A stretch of 29,116 nt of DNA from DATJZH01 sp052146815 (GCA_052146815.1 JBKQMG010000284.1:1-29116); one strand, 5' to 3'; counted from the first letter of the stretch, positions 15,899 to 24,201 are shown. A program made the numbers and translations. Notes: generated from the letters alone by a model not told the origin.

Positions 15899-17092
15899 AT
15901 GACGGCTGGTGAGAGCACCGAGCGTGCTGCGGCAGCGGCATCGTCCGCCCAGGTCCCGGTGCCGGATTTCAACGCGCGGCTCCTGAAGGAGTCCTTCGCC
16001 TGCGTCATGGCGGACCCGCAGGCGTCAATGGAATATCTTTATGCGCACCTTTTCGTGGAGAATCCCGAACTGCGTGCGCTCTTCCCGCTGGCGATGAGCG
16101 GGCTGCGAGAGCGCGTCTTTGCCGCTCTGGCCCGCCTGGTATGGAGCATGGACGCGCCGGAAAGCTGCGCCACTTTCCTGCGCCAGCTCGGCCGTGACCA
16201 CCGTAAGTTCGGTGTCCGGGAAAAGCATCACAAATCATTCTTCGCCGCGCTCCTGGCGACGGTAGAGCATTTCAACGGGCCGCACTGGGCGCCGGACGCG
16301 AAGGCGGCCTGGGAAACCGCACTGGAGTATGCAGACGTCACCATGCGGACAGCAGCGCAGGAGGACAGCAGGGCGCAGCCCGCCTGGTGGCTAGGCGAGG
16401 TGATCGCGCACGACCGCCGCAGCGGCGGCATCGCGGTCCTTACCATCCAGCCGGACCAGCCGCTGGCTTATCAGCCGGGCCAGTACATCGACGTGCAGGC
16501 CTCGCGGTGGCCACGCCAGTGGCGGAGTTACTCCATCGCGAACGCGCCGCACCGCAGCGGCGCCCTCGATCTGCACGTGCGTGCGGTCCCCGGCGGCATG
16601 GTCAGCAACGCCCTCGTGCATCATGTCGGGGTCGGTGACACTCTCTTGCTGGGCCGCGCGCGCGGAGAAATGATCATGCCGGCCGACGGCGAACGCGATC
16701 TGCTGTGTGTCGCCGGCGGCACGGGCCTCGCGCCGGTCAAGGCCATCGTCGAGGCAGCCGCCGACACCGCGCGGCATGGTCGGCCGCGCGCCATCACGGT
16801 GCTGTTCGGCGCCCGGCGCGAAGCCGAACTATATGACCTGGCCGATCTGGCGGCGCTGCAGTCAGCGTGCCCGGCTTTGTCGGTGGTGCCGGTCGTCTCG
16901 GACGAGCCTGACTTCGGCGGGCGCACGGGGACGCTCCCCGAGGTCGTGGCCGGCCAGGCGGGCATCGAGGACTGCGAGATATTCATCAGCGGCCCCGCCG
17001 AGATGGTGGTGGAAACCGAGCGGGCGCTCGCAGGCCGCGTGGCCGCCGAGCACGTCCATCACGATCCGCTGAGCGAGCTGTCGGCTTCCTGA
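15899..17092 (+). CDS. Flavohemoglobin-like protein (globin plus FAD/NAD reductase domains)
   Basis: A 397-aa protein with a globin domain (about 22-155) followed by a ferredoxin-reductase-type FAD domain and an NAD(P) domain, the architecture of flavohemoglobin Hmp, which oxidises nitric oxide to nitrate. The proximal haem histidine is His101 in LGRDHRKFGV, and Tyr48 in YLYAHLF matches the B10 tyrosine. FAD binding is marked by RSYSIANAP (209-217) and the nucleotide site by AGGTGLAPVKAI, with CEIFISGP near the end. The globin departs from the classical Hmp sequence, so the native reaction may differ. The ATG at 15899 is chosen because the globin domain begins soon after it. Its end overlaps the convergent hydrolase gene by 34 bp. 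Confidence 0.87.
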   Translation: MTAGESTERAAAAASSAQVPVPDFNARLLKESFACVMADPQASMEYLYAHLFVENPELRALFPLAMSGLRERVFAALARLVWSMDAPESCATFLRQLGRDHRKFGVREKHHKSFFAALLATVEHFNGPHWAPDAKAAWETALEYADVTMRTAAQEDSRAQPAWWLGEVIAHDRRSGGIAVLTIQPDQPLAYQPGQYIDVQASRWPRQWRSYSIANAPHRSGALDLHVRAVPGGMVSNALVHHVGVGDTLLLGRARGEMIMPADGERDLLCVAGGTGLAPVKAIVEAAADTARHGRPRAITVLFGARREAELYDLADLAALQSACPALSVVPVVSDEPDFGGRTGTLPEVVAGQAGIEDCEIFISGPAEMVVETERALAGRVAAEHVHHDPLSELSAS

Positions 17093-17799
17093 TCGGCCGG
17101 ACGGAGGTACTCGCCGAAGAAGGCGAAGATCCGCCGCCAGGAGTCCTCGGCATCGGCTCGCTGGTAGGCCATTTTGGTCATTTTCGCGACCGTGGCCCAG
17201 ACACCGGACGCCTGCGACATGAAGCGGTGCCCGGAGCCCGGGTAGACCTCGATGTCATGCGGCACCTGCAGGACGGTCAGCGCTCGCTGCAGCCGCTCCG
17301 GGTGGGTAGTGCCCATGGGGTCCCGGCCGCCGTAGCTGCCGACGATGGGGCAGGCCCCGGCCAGTGCGCTCTCCGCGTCCTTCGGAACCTCGCCGTAGTT
17401 CACGGACACGACGGCAAAACCATCTCGTGGCGCGCACAGCAGCGCGAAGCCGCCGCCCATGCAGAAGCCGATGACGCCCGTCGCGCCCGTGCAATCGGCC
17501 CGCTGCGCCAGTAAGGTCCTGCCTGCCTCGATCGCCGTGAAAGCCGGCCCGCGGCCCGCGCGGACCTGCCTGATCGCAGCGCGGATGCAGCGGATCCACG
17601 GCTTGCCCTGATACAGGTCCGGGGCGAGAGCCAGGTAGCCGTGCCGGGCGAACTCGTCGGCCTTCCCGCGGATGTCGTCGTTCAGGCCAAATGCCTCGTG
17701 CAGCACCACCACGCCGGGCCACGGGCCCGCGCCGTCCTGCGGCACGGCCAGGTAGGCCGGTACCGTTCCCCCGGCGAGCGGGTAAGAGATATCAGGCAT
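17059..17799 (-). CDS. Dienelactone hydrolase family protein
   Basis: A 246-aa alpha/beta hydrolase of the dienelactone hydrolase family. The cysteine-type triad is complete: Cys113 in GFCMGGGFA, Asp160 in GGRDPMG and His191 in GSGHRFM, and Glu35 in LHEAFGLN matches the residue that steers the nucleophile in known enzymes. It is a soluble cytoplasmic enzyme that opens lactones or cleaves esters; chlorocatechol-pathway genes are absent, so the real substrate is unknown. The start at 17799 begins the conserved domain; upstream in-frame sequence to 17904 lies in the preceding gene. It sits 13 nt after the ThyX-like gene and is the last gene of a three-gene operon. Its 3' end overlaps the flavohemoglobin tail by 34 bp. 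Confidence 0.87.
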   Translation of the reverse strand: MPDISYPLAGGTVPAYLAVPQDGAGPWPGVVVLHEAFGLNDDIRGKADEFARHGYLALAPDLYQGKPWIRCIRAAIRQVRAGRGPAFTAIEAGRTLLAQRADCTGATGVIGFCMGGGFALLCAPRDGFAVVSVNYGEVPKDAESALAGACPIVGSYGGRDPMGTTHPERLQRALTVLQVPHDIEVYPGSGHRFMSQASGVWATVAKMTKMAYQRADAEDSWRRIFAFFGEYLRPADQEADSSLSGS

Positions 17800-17812
17800 G
17801 GGGGAAGCAGTA

Positions 17813-18601
17813 TCACACCTTGCGCCACCGGGGGACCCATGCGCCGTCACTGACCGTGTAGTCCTCGAAAAGCGCCGGCGCCTCGGCCCGCAGCAGCTCG
17901 GCAATCTTTCCGAAGACCAGCCGGATTTCCTCTTCGGCGCCAGGATCGGTCCTGGCCTCGATGGTGTGCCGCAGCGTGCGGACGTTCGCCGTCCACAGCA
18001 GCCCGGTCGCCACCCCGTCGGGCGCGAACCGGCGCATGAACGAGGTCTTGTGCTTCTTCTCGTGGAACGCCACGCCCTCGGAGTCCAGCCCGAAGTGCCC
18101 GGCCATCCAGCGCTGGAACTCCTCCATCTGCTCCAGCATGGCCGTGGCGCGCTTCATCAGCTCCGGATCGGCCTGCGCCCAGTCCGGGAACCAGAACGGG
18201 ATCTCGGCGAGCCGGACGTACCGCAGCGACTCCTGAGAGATCGCCGTCCCCGGCCGGTGCCGGACGAGTTCGTGCGTCAGAACCCGGCTGACGTTGTGCA
18301 GGACGAAGCTGAAGCTCACGTGCTCGAGGACGGAACCGTGCGCGCTGGCCAGGATGTTCTGCAGGTAGGCGTCCTGGTCGGTACGGATCCTGGTGACGTT
18401 CGGGTTCAGGCCCGGCTCCCAGGACCGGTAGCACAGCCGCCCGCCGAATTCGGCCAGGTTAAGCGCGTCATTGTCCAGCTCGCCGCGGTCCAGCCGCTCC
18501 AGCCAGCTCTCACCGCCGACATCGCGCAGGTAGGCGGCCAGCGCCGCGTAGTCAACCTCGGGCCGGGCGACCAGGAACACCTCGGGCTGCACGCTCTTCA
18601 T
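17813..18601 (-). CDS. ThyX-like flavin-dependent thymidylate synthase family protein with variant motif
   Basis: A 262-aa protein of the ThyX fold, which in typical members methylates dUMP to dTMP using FAD, NADPH and methylene-tetrahydrofolate. The signature region is RHRPGTAISQESLRY (114-128). In canonical ThyX the RHR is followed by seven residues and then the active serine. Here eight residues precede Ser125 and the RY pair, so one residue is inserted, and the Asn-Glu of the usual motif is Ser-Gln-Glu. The helix with His/Ser before it (SVLEHVSFSFVLHNVSRVLTH region, 90-110) and the TANVRTLRH segment with Arg208 are conserved. The ATG at 18601 starts the conserved domain. It lies between an amidohydrolase and a dienelactone-hydrolase gene, so it may be a paralogue with a different substrate. 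Confidence 0.85.
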   Translation of the reverse strand: MKSVQPEVFLVARPEVDYAALAAYLRDVGGESWLERLDRGELDNDALNLAEFGGRLCYRSWEPGLNPNVTRIRTDQDAYLQNILASAHGSVLEHVSFSFVLHNVSRVLTHELVRHRPGTAISQESLRYVRLAEIPFWFPDWAQADPELMKRATAMLEQMEEFQRWMAGHFGLDSEGVAFHEKKHKTSFMRRFAPDGVATGLLWTANVRTLRHTIEARTDPGAEEEIRLVFGKIAELLRAEAPALFEDYTVSDGAWVPRWRKV

Positions 18602-18612
18602 GCCTCGGCACC

Positions 18613-20043
18613 CTACCGGCGACCGTCGACATCCGCGCGGACAGGCTGACCTGTCGGGCCTCGGCGCAGCCACTGGCCCTCACCGGGGCGGGCGGTGATC
18701 TCGCCGTCGGCCAGGACCACCTGGCCGCGGCGCAGCACGAACCGGGGCCACCCCTGCACCGTCCAGCCGTCGTACACCGAGTACCCGGCCCGCGAGCGCA
18801 TGGCGCTCCCGTCGATGACCCGGCGCTCCTGCGGATCCCACAGCCCGAGATCGGCGTCGCAGCCCTCGGCGATCGCCCCCTTGCGGGGATACAGGCCAAA
18901 CAGCCGCGCGGCGCTGGCCGAGGTGAGCTCGACGAACCTGTCGAGCGAGATCCGCCCGGTGACCACGCCCTCGGAGAACAGCATCGGCATGAGCGTCTCC
19001 AGGTCGGCCACGCCCTGGCGGGCGGTGAGCACGTCCAGTGCCGGGTCGAGCTTGGCGGCCAGCCTCCACGGCGCGTGATCGCTGCAGAGGGTATCGACGT
19101 CCCGGCCGGCCAGGCCGTCCCAGAGCGCGTCGCGGTCGCGGCGCTCGCGCAGCGGCGGGGCCCCCACGTATTTCGCCGCGTCCGGCTCGTCGAACCGTTC
19201 CCTGGTCAGGTGCAGGTACAGCGGCCGGGTCTCGACGTAGACGGGCAGACCCGCGGCACGGGCCTGCCGGCACTGCTCCAGTGCGGCGGCGCTAGACAGG
19301 TGGACGATATAGACGGGCGCGCCCGTGTCGCGGGCCAGGGCGACGGCGTCCTCGACGGCCTTGACCTCGGCGCTGACTGGCCGCGCGTCCGGGAAATAGC
19401 GCACGGCGCCGCGCCCGGACTCGATCAGCTCCCGGCCGGCCTGCTCGAGCATCGCCGCGTCCTCGCAGTGCAGCAGCGTCAGCGCCCCGGCCCGGCCTGC
19501 CGCGGCGACGGCGGCGCCCAGGCCGGGTGTCCCGGCCGCGTACTCGGGGTTTGAAAGGAAGATCTTGAGGCTGGTGTGGCCGCCGGCTGCCAGGGCAGCG
19601 ACCTCGGCGGCAGCGTCCGCGCCGAGGCCGCTTAGCATCGGGTGCAGGAACCAGTCCACGGCCGCTTCGGCTGCGGCGCCGGCCATGTCGCGCGCGATCG
19701 CCGTGGTCGTCGATTCGCCCGGCGCGACAAGCGTCATGTTCCCGACAGTCGTGATTCCCCCGCCGATGGCCGCCAGCGAGCCGGTCCAGAAGTCGTCGGC
19801 CCAGGCCTGATAGCCGAGCTCCGCGGCCGTCGCGGCCAGCGCGGCGCTGACCAGGTGGGTATGCGCGTCGATGCCGCCCGGCAGGAGGAGCAGCCCGCTG
19901 GCGTCAAGCTCGCGCCGGCCGGCCATGGCGCCGCCGAGCTGCGCGATCCGGCCGTCCTGCACGCCGACGTCGGCGCTTTCCCGGCGGCCGGGACTGACGA
20001 CCGTCCCGCCCCGGATGACGAGGTCCAGCTCAGCAGCAGCCAT
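18613..20043 (-). CDS. Cyclic amidohydrolase (dihydropyrimidinase/hydantoinase-like)
   Basis: A 476-aa metal-dependent amidohydrolase that hydrolyses a cyclic amide such as a dihydropyrimidine, hydantoin or allantoin. All binuclear metal ligands are visible: His61 and His63 in DAHTHL, the carboxylated-lysine position Lys160 in SLKIFLS, His192 in LLHCED, His248 in YIVHLSS and Asp322 in CSDHAPW. The overall pattern, including DDFWTGSLAAIGGGITT, is closest to the dihydropyrimidinase/hydantoinase group, but allantoinase cannot be excluded. The ATG at 20043 is preferred to a longer form starting at 20070. It is the first gene of an operon; the ThyX-like gene follows 11 nt later. Two direct repeats lie about 70-105 bp upstream and may control it. 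Confidence 0.87.
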   Translation of the reverse strand: MAAAELDLVIRGGTVVSPGRRESADVGVQDGRIAQLGGAMAGRRELDASGLLLLPGGIDAHTHLVSAALAATAAELGYQAWADDFWTGSLAAIGGGITTVGNMTLVAPGESTTTAIARDMAGAAAEAAVDWFLHPMLSGLGADAAAEVAALAAGGHTSLKIFLSNPEYAAGTPGLGAAVAAAGRAGALTLLHCEDAAMLEQAGRELIESGRGAVRYFPDARPVSAEVKAVEDAVALARDTGAPVYIVHLSSAAALEQCRQARAAGLPVYVETRPLYLHLTRERFDEPDAAKYVGAPPLRERRDRDALWDGLAGRDVDTLCSDHAPWRLAAKLDPALDVLTARQGVADLETLMPMLFSEGVVTGRISLDRFVELTSASAARLFGLYPRKGAIAEGCDADLGLWDPQERRVIDGSAMRSRAGYSVYDGWTVQGWPRFVLRRGQVVLADGEITARPGEGQWLRRGPTGQPVRADVDGRR

Positions 20044-20112
20044 CAGGGCATCGTGCCAGAAACAGGACAAGGCCGCCTGCGAGCGGCGCCGACGTTGTCA
20101 CCCGGACAGCGC

Positions 20113-20149
20113 TGACCGTAACACCCTGGCGACGGTGACCGTAACACCC
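20113..20149 (-). promoter_or_regulatory. Twin 14-bp direct repeats upstream of the amidohydrolase operon
   Basis: TGACCGTAACACCC occurs at 20113-20126 and 20136-20149 (GGGTGTTACGGTCA when read toward the operon), a 23-bp period close to two helical turns. This geometry suits two binding sites for one regulator. The repeats lie in the 222-bp divergent spacer shared with the secreted-protein gene, so either gene could be the target. Confidence 0.5.
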
Positions 20150-20265
20150 GCGCGCCGGGTAGCGGGGGGCGGCTGATCAGGCTTACGATCCTGCCGCACC
20201 ACGTTCCACCGGCCACCGGGGGGAATCCGCACAGGCCGGACGGTTATCAGACGGGGGAATTCATC

Positions 20266-20880
20266 ATGCGCACTACTCGCCGGCTCGCAGTCGGCCTCAC
20301 GCTCGCCATCAGCCTGGCCGCGTCGTCAGCGGTCACCGCCTCGGCCGCGCTCGCCGCGCCTGCCCGCTCTCATCCGGCCGCGCCCAGCGCCGCCCGGGCC
20401 GCGGGGACCACCTCCGCTGCGGCCGGGCCCGCCTTCAGAATCCGGTACTTCACCAGCTGGAAGGCGGCGCAGCGCGCGGCCCGGTTCGGGCTGATGCGCC
20501 CGGCCCGCACCTACGGCCTGCGCCGCGACGGCCGCATCGCGGTCGGGCCGTGCCTGAGCGCCGGCGAGCTGAAGAAGCGTGACGTCGAGGCCGAATACGG
20601 TCGCTTCACGGGCCGGAACCTCGGGATCGACCAGAACAACTCGGGCGAGCCCTGCGGCAACTTCGGCGTGGCCACGCGCATCGGCGTCTACCGCGTCCAG
20701 GGCCGCCGCGCGGTTCTCTGGGGTGTCTGCAACATGGCCGGCGAGCCATCGTGCCAGTCCAGGAAGATCGAGCTGTACCTCGTCTGGCACGCGCATCACG
20801 TGTACTACCTGGCCAATTCCCACGATGTCCGGCGGAAGGTGATCCTCGGCTTCGCGCGTTCCCTGCGCCCGGTCCGCTGA
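20266..20880 (+). CDS. Secreted hypothetical protein with four cysteines
   Basis: A 204-aa protein that I do not recognise. It has a clear Sec signal peptide (MRTTRR, hydrophobic core, cleavage near ALAA at about residue 31), a ~25-residue Ala/Pro-rich linker, and a basic domain from about residue 57. The mature part has exactly four cysteines (96, 130, 155 and 163), which could make two disulfides outside the cell, and aromatic strands such as KIELYLVWHAHHVYYL. GGGGGA lies shortly before the ATG as a ribosome site. It stands alone between the divergent amidohydrolase operon and the convergent trpEG gene. No catalytic motif is visible. Confidence 0.75.
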   Translation: MRTTRRLAVGLTLAISLAASSAVTASAALAAPARSHPAAPSAARAAGTTSAAAGPAFRIRYFTSWKAAQRAARFGLMRPARTYGLRRDGRIAVGPCLSAGELKKRDVEAEYGRFTGRNLGIDQNNSGEPCGNFGVATRIGVYRVQGRRAVLWGVCNMAGEPSCQSRKIELYLVWHAHHVYYLANSHDVRRKVILGFARSLRPVR

Positions 20881-20912
20881 CATTCCCTGACACCGGTGCC
20901 GCCCGGTAGCGC

Positions 20913-23300
20913 TCAGGGCGCCGCGCTAGCGTCTGCCCGCCGGGGCGCCCGGTCCCGGCACAGCTCCAGCACGTTCGCGATGACCTGGTGCCCGGCCCGG
21001 CCCGATGCGGTCAGGATCGATTCGGGGTGAAACTGCACCGCCCAGCGGCCGCAGGCCTGGTCCTCGATGGCCATGACCACGCCGTCGGGCGTGATCGCGG
21101 TGACCTCGAACCGGCCCCGGACCTGGCCGGGCACCGCGTGCAGCGAGTGGTATCTCGCGGCCGTGAACTCCGGCGGCAGGCCCGCCAGCAGGGACCCGCC
21201 CAGCACCTGGATGAGGCCGGGCTTGCCGTGCACCGGCGTGGCCAGCAGCCCGAGCGAGCCCCCGGCGTGCTCGACCATCGCCTGCAGCCCGAGGCAGACG
21301 CCGAAGGCGGCCAGGTCGCGCGCGTCGAGTTCGGCGAGCAGCCGGTCGCAGCCGAAGTCGGCGGGCCGCCCCGGCCCCGGCGACAGCACGACCAGGTCCG
21401 GGGCGTAGTCGTCGAGAAACGCCGGGTCGAACCCGGCCCGCAGCGTGGTCACCTCGGCTCCGTGCTCGCGGAAATAGCCGGCCAGAGTATGCACGAACGA
21501 ATCCTGGTGGTCGACCAGGAGCACGCGCAGTCCGCGGCCCGGCGGCGAGGCGGGCGCGCCGGGCGCCGGGTGAGCGCGGGCGCCCCGTTCGGCTGCGGAA
21601 TTTTCCGACGCGGCGGCTGCACCGGAGTCGGCGAGCGTCTCCAGCAGCGCCCGCGCCTTGAGCTGCGTCTCCCGCTCCTCGGCGGCCGGATCGGAGTCGA
21701 ACAGCAGCGTCGCGCCCGCGCGGACCGCGGCGATCCCGTTCCTGATATGCGCGGTGCGCAGCGTCAGGCCGGTGTTCATCCCGCCGTCGAAGCCGATGAC
21801 GCCGACCGCTCCCCCGTACCAACGCCGCGGCTGGTCCTCGTGATCCTCGATGAACTGCATGGCCCAGGTCTTCGGTGCCCCGGTGACCGTGACGGCCCAC
21901 ATGTGGGTGAGGAAGGCATCGAGCGCGTCGAACTCCGGCCGCAGGCGCCCCTCGATGTGGTCGACGGTGTGAATGAGCCGGCTGTACATCTCGATCTGAC
22001 GGCGGCCGATGACCTTGATGCTGCCGGGTACGCAGATCCGCGACTTGTCGTTGCGGTCGACGTCCGTGCACATCGTCAGCTCGGACTCCTCCTTCGCCGA
22101 GTCCAGCAGCGTCCTGATGTTGTCCGCGTCTTCCAGCGGGCCGACGCCGCGCGCGATCGTGCCCGCGATCGGGCAGGTCTCCACCCGGTCACCGGTCACC
22201 CGCACGTACATCTCCGGCGAGGCCCCGACCAGGTACTCCCCCTCGCCGAGGTTCAGGAAGAACTCATACGGCGCCGGGTTGCGCTGGCGCAGCCGTTCGT
22301 AGAAGGCGGCCGGCGAGGCGCAGGCAGCGTGGAAGACATGACTCGGCACGACCTCGAAGAGGTCGCCGCAGGCGAAGCGCTCCCTGGCTTCCTCGACGAC
22401 GCGCGCGTAGTTCCCCGGCTGCGGATCAGGCGGCAGCGCGCCGCCCGGATGACCAGCAGCCCGAACGGGATTACCGCGCTCGCCCTCGCTGCCGCCGGGC
22501 GCGGCGCGCGGCAGCCCAAGCGTCGACCCGGCCGCCGTGGCGAAATCGTAGGAATAGCACATGGCGGTTTCCCGCTTGCGGTCCAGCGCATACAGCCGGT
22601 CCGGCACGTGCAGGACAAGGTCGCGGTGGCCGGCGCTGCGGTCATGCCGCAGCCGGACGGGCTCGAACTGAAACGCCAGGTCATAGCCGAATGCCCCGTA
22701 CAGGCCCAGGTGCGGGTCAGGCCCGGCGAAGACGGCGATGATCTCGCGCAAGGCGGAGAACACCGTGCGACGGCGGCTGCGTTCTTCCTCGGTGAAGGAT
22801 CCGCTCTCTTCTTCGACGAGCACCTCGACCTGCTCAAGATCCGGCTGGCTCGCATTCTCCGCGCCAGCACCGCCTTGGCCGGGCACGGCCGGCACGGGCG
22901 TGCCCGCGCGATGCAGGGCCGCCGCGATGACCGGCAGCAGCACGCGGCCGCGCTGGTTGAGCGCCCGGGCCGTGACCCGCCGGCCGCGGGCGATGATCTC
23001 CACGGGCGGATCGACATAGGCCAGGTGCCAGCGGCTGTAACGGCCCGGGTACTCCATCCCGGAGCTGAGCACGCCCCCGCGCCGCTCGTCGACCTGCCGG
23101 GTGATCTCGTCGAGCAGGCCGGGGTCGAACGGCGCCGCGGTGCGGCTGACCTGGATTCCGCCGGCGGTCAGGAACAGGGTGTTCTGAGTGGCCGGGACCG
23201 CTGCGGACGCTGCCGGCGCCGGCGGGGGCCGCTCGGGCGGGAGCTGCTCGTCCGGAGATTGCTCCTGCGGAGACTGCTCGGGTGACTGGGCCTTCGGCAT
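20913..23300 (-). CDS. trpE(G): Fused anthranilate synthase TrpE-TrpG
   Basis: A 795-aa fusion that converts chorismate and glutamine to anthranilate, the first step of tryptophan synthesis. After ~38 Pro/Gln-rich residues the TrpE part begins (FLTAGGIQVSRT and SSGMEYPGRYSRW, typical of rhizobial/actinobacterial TrpEG). The chorismate-site motifs PIAGTIARG, DVDRNDKSRI and TVTGAPKTWAMQFIED are intact. After a linker the glutamine amidotransferase domain (from GLRVLLVDHQDSF) has Cys in FGVCLGLQA and His-Glu in AVQFHPES. A PhzE-type enzyme has the same domain order, but no phenazine genes are present, and the Trp-rich leader with attenuator upstream argues for tryptophan supply. The other trp genes are not in the window. 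It converges on the secreted-protein gene. Confidence 0.92.
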   Translation of the reverse strand: MPKAQSPEQSPQEQSPDEQLPPERPPPAPAASAAVPATQNTLFLTAGGIQVSRTAAPFDPGLLDEITRQVDERRGGVLSSGMEYPGRYSRWHLAYVDPPVEIIARGRRVTARALNQRGRVLLPVIAAALHRAGTPVPAVPGQGGAGAENASQPDLEQVEVLVEEESGSFTEEERSRRRTVFSALREIIAVFAGPDPHLGLYGAFGYDLAFQFEPVRLRHDRSAGHRDLVLHVPDRLYALDRKRETAMCYSYDFATAAGSTLGLPRAAPGGSEGERGNPVRAAGHPGGALPPDPQPGNYARVVEEARERFACGDLFEVVPSHVFHAACASPAAFYERLRQRNPAPYEFFLNLGEGEYLVGASPEMYVRVTGDRVETCPIAGTIARGVGPLEDADNIRTLLDSAKEESELTMCTDVDRNDKSRICVPGSIKVIGRRQIEMYSRLIHTVDHIEGRLRPEFDALDAFLTHMWAVTVTGAPKTWAMQFIEDHEDQPRRWYGGAVGVIGFDGGMNTGLTLRTAHIRNGIAAVRAGATLLFDSDPAAEERETQLKARALLETLADSGAAAASENSAAERGARAHPAPGAPASPPGRGLRVLLVDHQDSFVHTLAGYFREHGAEVTTLRAGFDPAFLDDYAPDLVVLSPGPGRPADFGCDRLLAELDARDLAAFGVCLGLQAMVEHAGGSLGLLATPVHGKPGLIQVLGGSLLAGLPPEFTAARYHSLHAVPGQVRGRFEVTAITPDGVVMAIEDQACGRWAVQFHPESILTASGRAGHQVIANVLELCRDRAPRRADASAAP

Positions 23301-23342
23301 GGGCGGATCCTTGCATCTCGGGCCGGCGCCCGGACGGGCACG

Positions 23343-23373
23343 AAAAAAGCGACCGCCGGTACCGGGCGATCGC
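23343..23373 (-). terminator. Transcription attenuator of trpE(G)
   Basis: Read on the minus strand, GCGATCGCC (23373-23365) pairs with GGCGGTCGC (23357-23349), with one T-G wobble across a 7-nt loop, followed directly by TTTTTT (23348-23343). This is a classical intrinsic terminator about 40 nt before the trpE(G) start and about 35 nt after the leader-peptide stop. GGCGGT at 23410-23405 could pair with ATCGCC of the 5' arm to form an antiterminator. Confidence 0.85.
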
Positions 23374-23409
23374 CTTGTGGGTCTGCTGAGGGCACGAACC
23401 AGGCACCGC

Positions 23410-23451
23410 CTAACGGCGGCGCCACCAGCCTGCGGTGCGGTTCACGTGCAT
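23410..23451 (-). CDS. trpL: Tryptophan leader peptide TrpL
   Basis: A 13-residue ORF encodes MHVNRTAGWWRRR with two adjacent Trp codons just before the end. A ribosome stalled at these codons when Trp-tRNA is scarce would cover the segment that otherwise lets the attenuator hairpin form, allowing transcription into trpE(G). Its CACCGC stretch can pair with GCGGTG right after the stop, giving the protector stem of the standard model. A -10-like TAAGCT (23463-23458) lies 6 bp before the ATG, so the message may be leaderless. The placement upstream of a terminator and anthranilate synthase makes the call strong despite the small size. Confidence 0.85.
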   Translation of the reverse strand: MHVNRTAGWWRRR

Positions 23452-23515
23452 GGCGTGAGCTTAGCCGCGCCGCCCGCCCCGCGCCACTGGCCTGCCGCCG
23501 ACACGCCCGCAGGAG

Positions 23516-23546
23516 TTGACTTATAGCTCGGCTGAAGTTCTACCGT
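23516..23546 (+). promoter_or_regulatory. Candidate promoter of the LLM oxidoreductase remnant
   Basis: TTGACT (23516-23521) and TACCGT (23541-23546) with 19-bp spacing fit a vegetative actinobacterial promoter somewhat loosely. It lies about 40 bp before the pseudogene start and diverges from trpL. Confidence 0.35.
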
Positions 23547-23583
23547 CGGGTCGGAAGGTCGAGAGCGATGGCAGGTGCGCCCT

Positions 23584-24201
23584 ATGAGCAAGCTGGACCT
23601 GGGACCGGTCGGCATGGCGCTGAATGTATCGCCCGCCTACCTCGGCGAGGCCGCGGAAACAGAGCGACTGGGGTACTCCGCGATCTGGCTGCCCGGTGGC
23701 CAGATCGATCACCTGGGGCTGCTGGCAGAGGTGATGCGGGCCACTACGGCGGTTCCCGTTGCGTCCGCCATCGTCTCCCTGGATGTCTATCCGCCAGGCT
23801 CGGTGACCGACCTGCACGCGGACGGGCAGGCTAGCGCGCCCGCCTGCGCCAGCGCATCGCGGCAGATCCTCGGCGACGAGTCCACCCTGGTCATCGACCA
23901 GATGCTGGTCCTGGACACCGAAGCCGCCTGAGCGCGCCGGACAGCACGCCGCCCGCTGCGATTCCTTTCTGGCCTGCGCGGATATCGTGCCAGCTTCGCC
24001 CGGATGGGATTCACCGACACCGACACCGACACCGACATCGCCAGCCTCAGCGACACGCTGGTCGACCAGCTGGTGGTCTGGGGCGATGCCGATGCGATCA
24101 CCGCGCGGGTCAGCCAGCACCTGGACGCCGGCGCGGACCACGTCGTGATCCACGTGCTGAACGGGCGCGCGGCTCGGCAGCTTGCGCGCTCTGTTATTTA
24201 G
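23584..24201 (+). pseudogene. Truncated LLM-class (F420-dependent type) oxidoreductase
   Basis: The N-terminal ~75 residues (GPVGMALNVSPAYLGEAAETERLGYSAIW region, then SAIVSLDVYPP) and the C-terminal part (ILGDESTLVIDQMLVLD, RMGFTDTD, WGDADAITARVSQHLDAGADHVVIHVL) are typical of luciferase-like F420-dependent oxidoreductases of about 280 aa. Two lesions are visible. About 90-100 central residues are missing after VTDLHADGQ, and an in-frame TGA (23929-23931) interrupts EAA-ARRTARRPLRFLSG, where a CGA to TGA change would explain it. Reading frame is kept across the stop to 24201. A 6-bp tandem repeat (ACCGAC, four copies near 24013-24036) encodes TDTDTDTD. The barrel core is lost, so no activity is expected. 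Its stop abuts the MarR operator. Confidence 0.8.

Noticed and set aside
20988..23285. A 765-codon open frame on the plus strand opposite trpE(G)
   Set aside because: Low-complexity Arg/Gly/Val composition with no motif. The minus strand encodes an intact TrpE-TrpG fusion.
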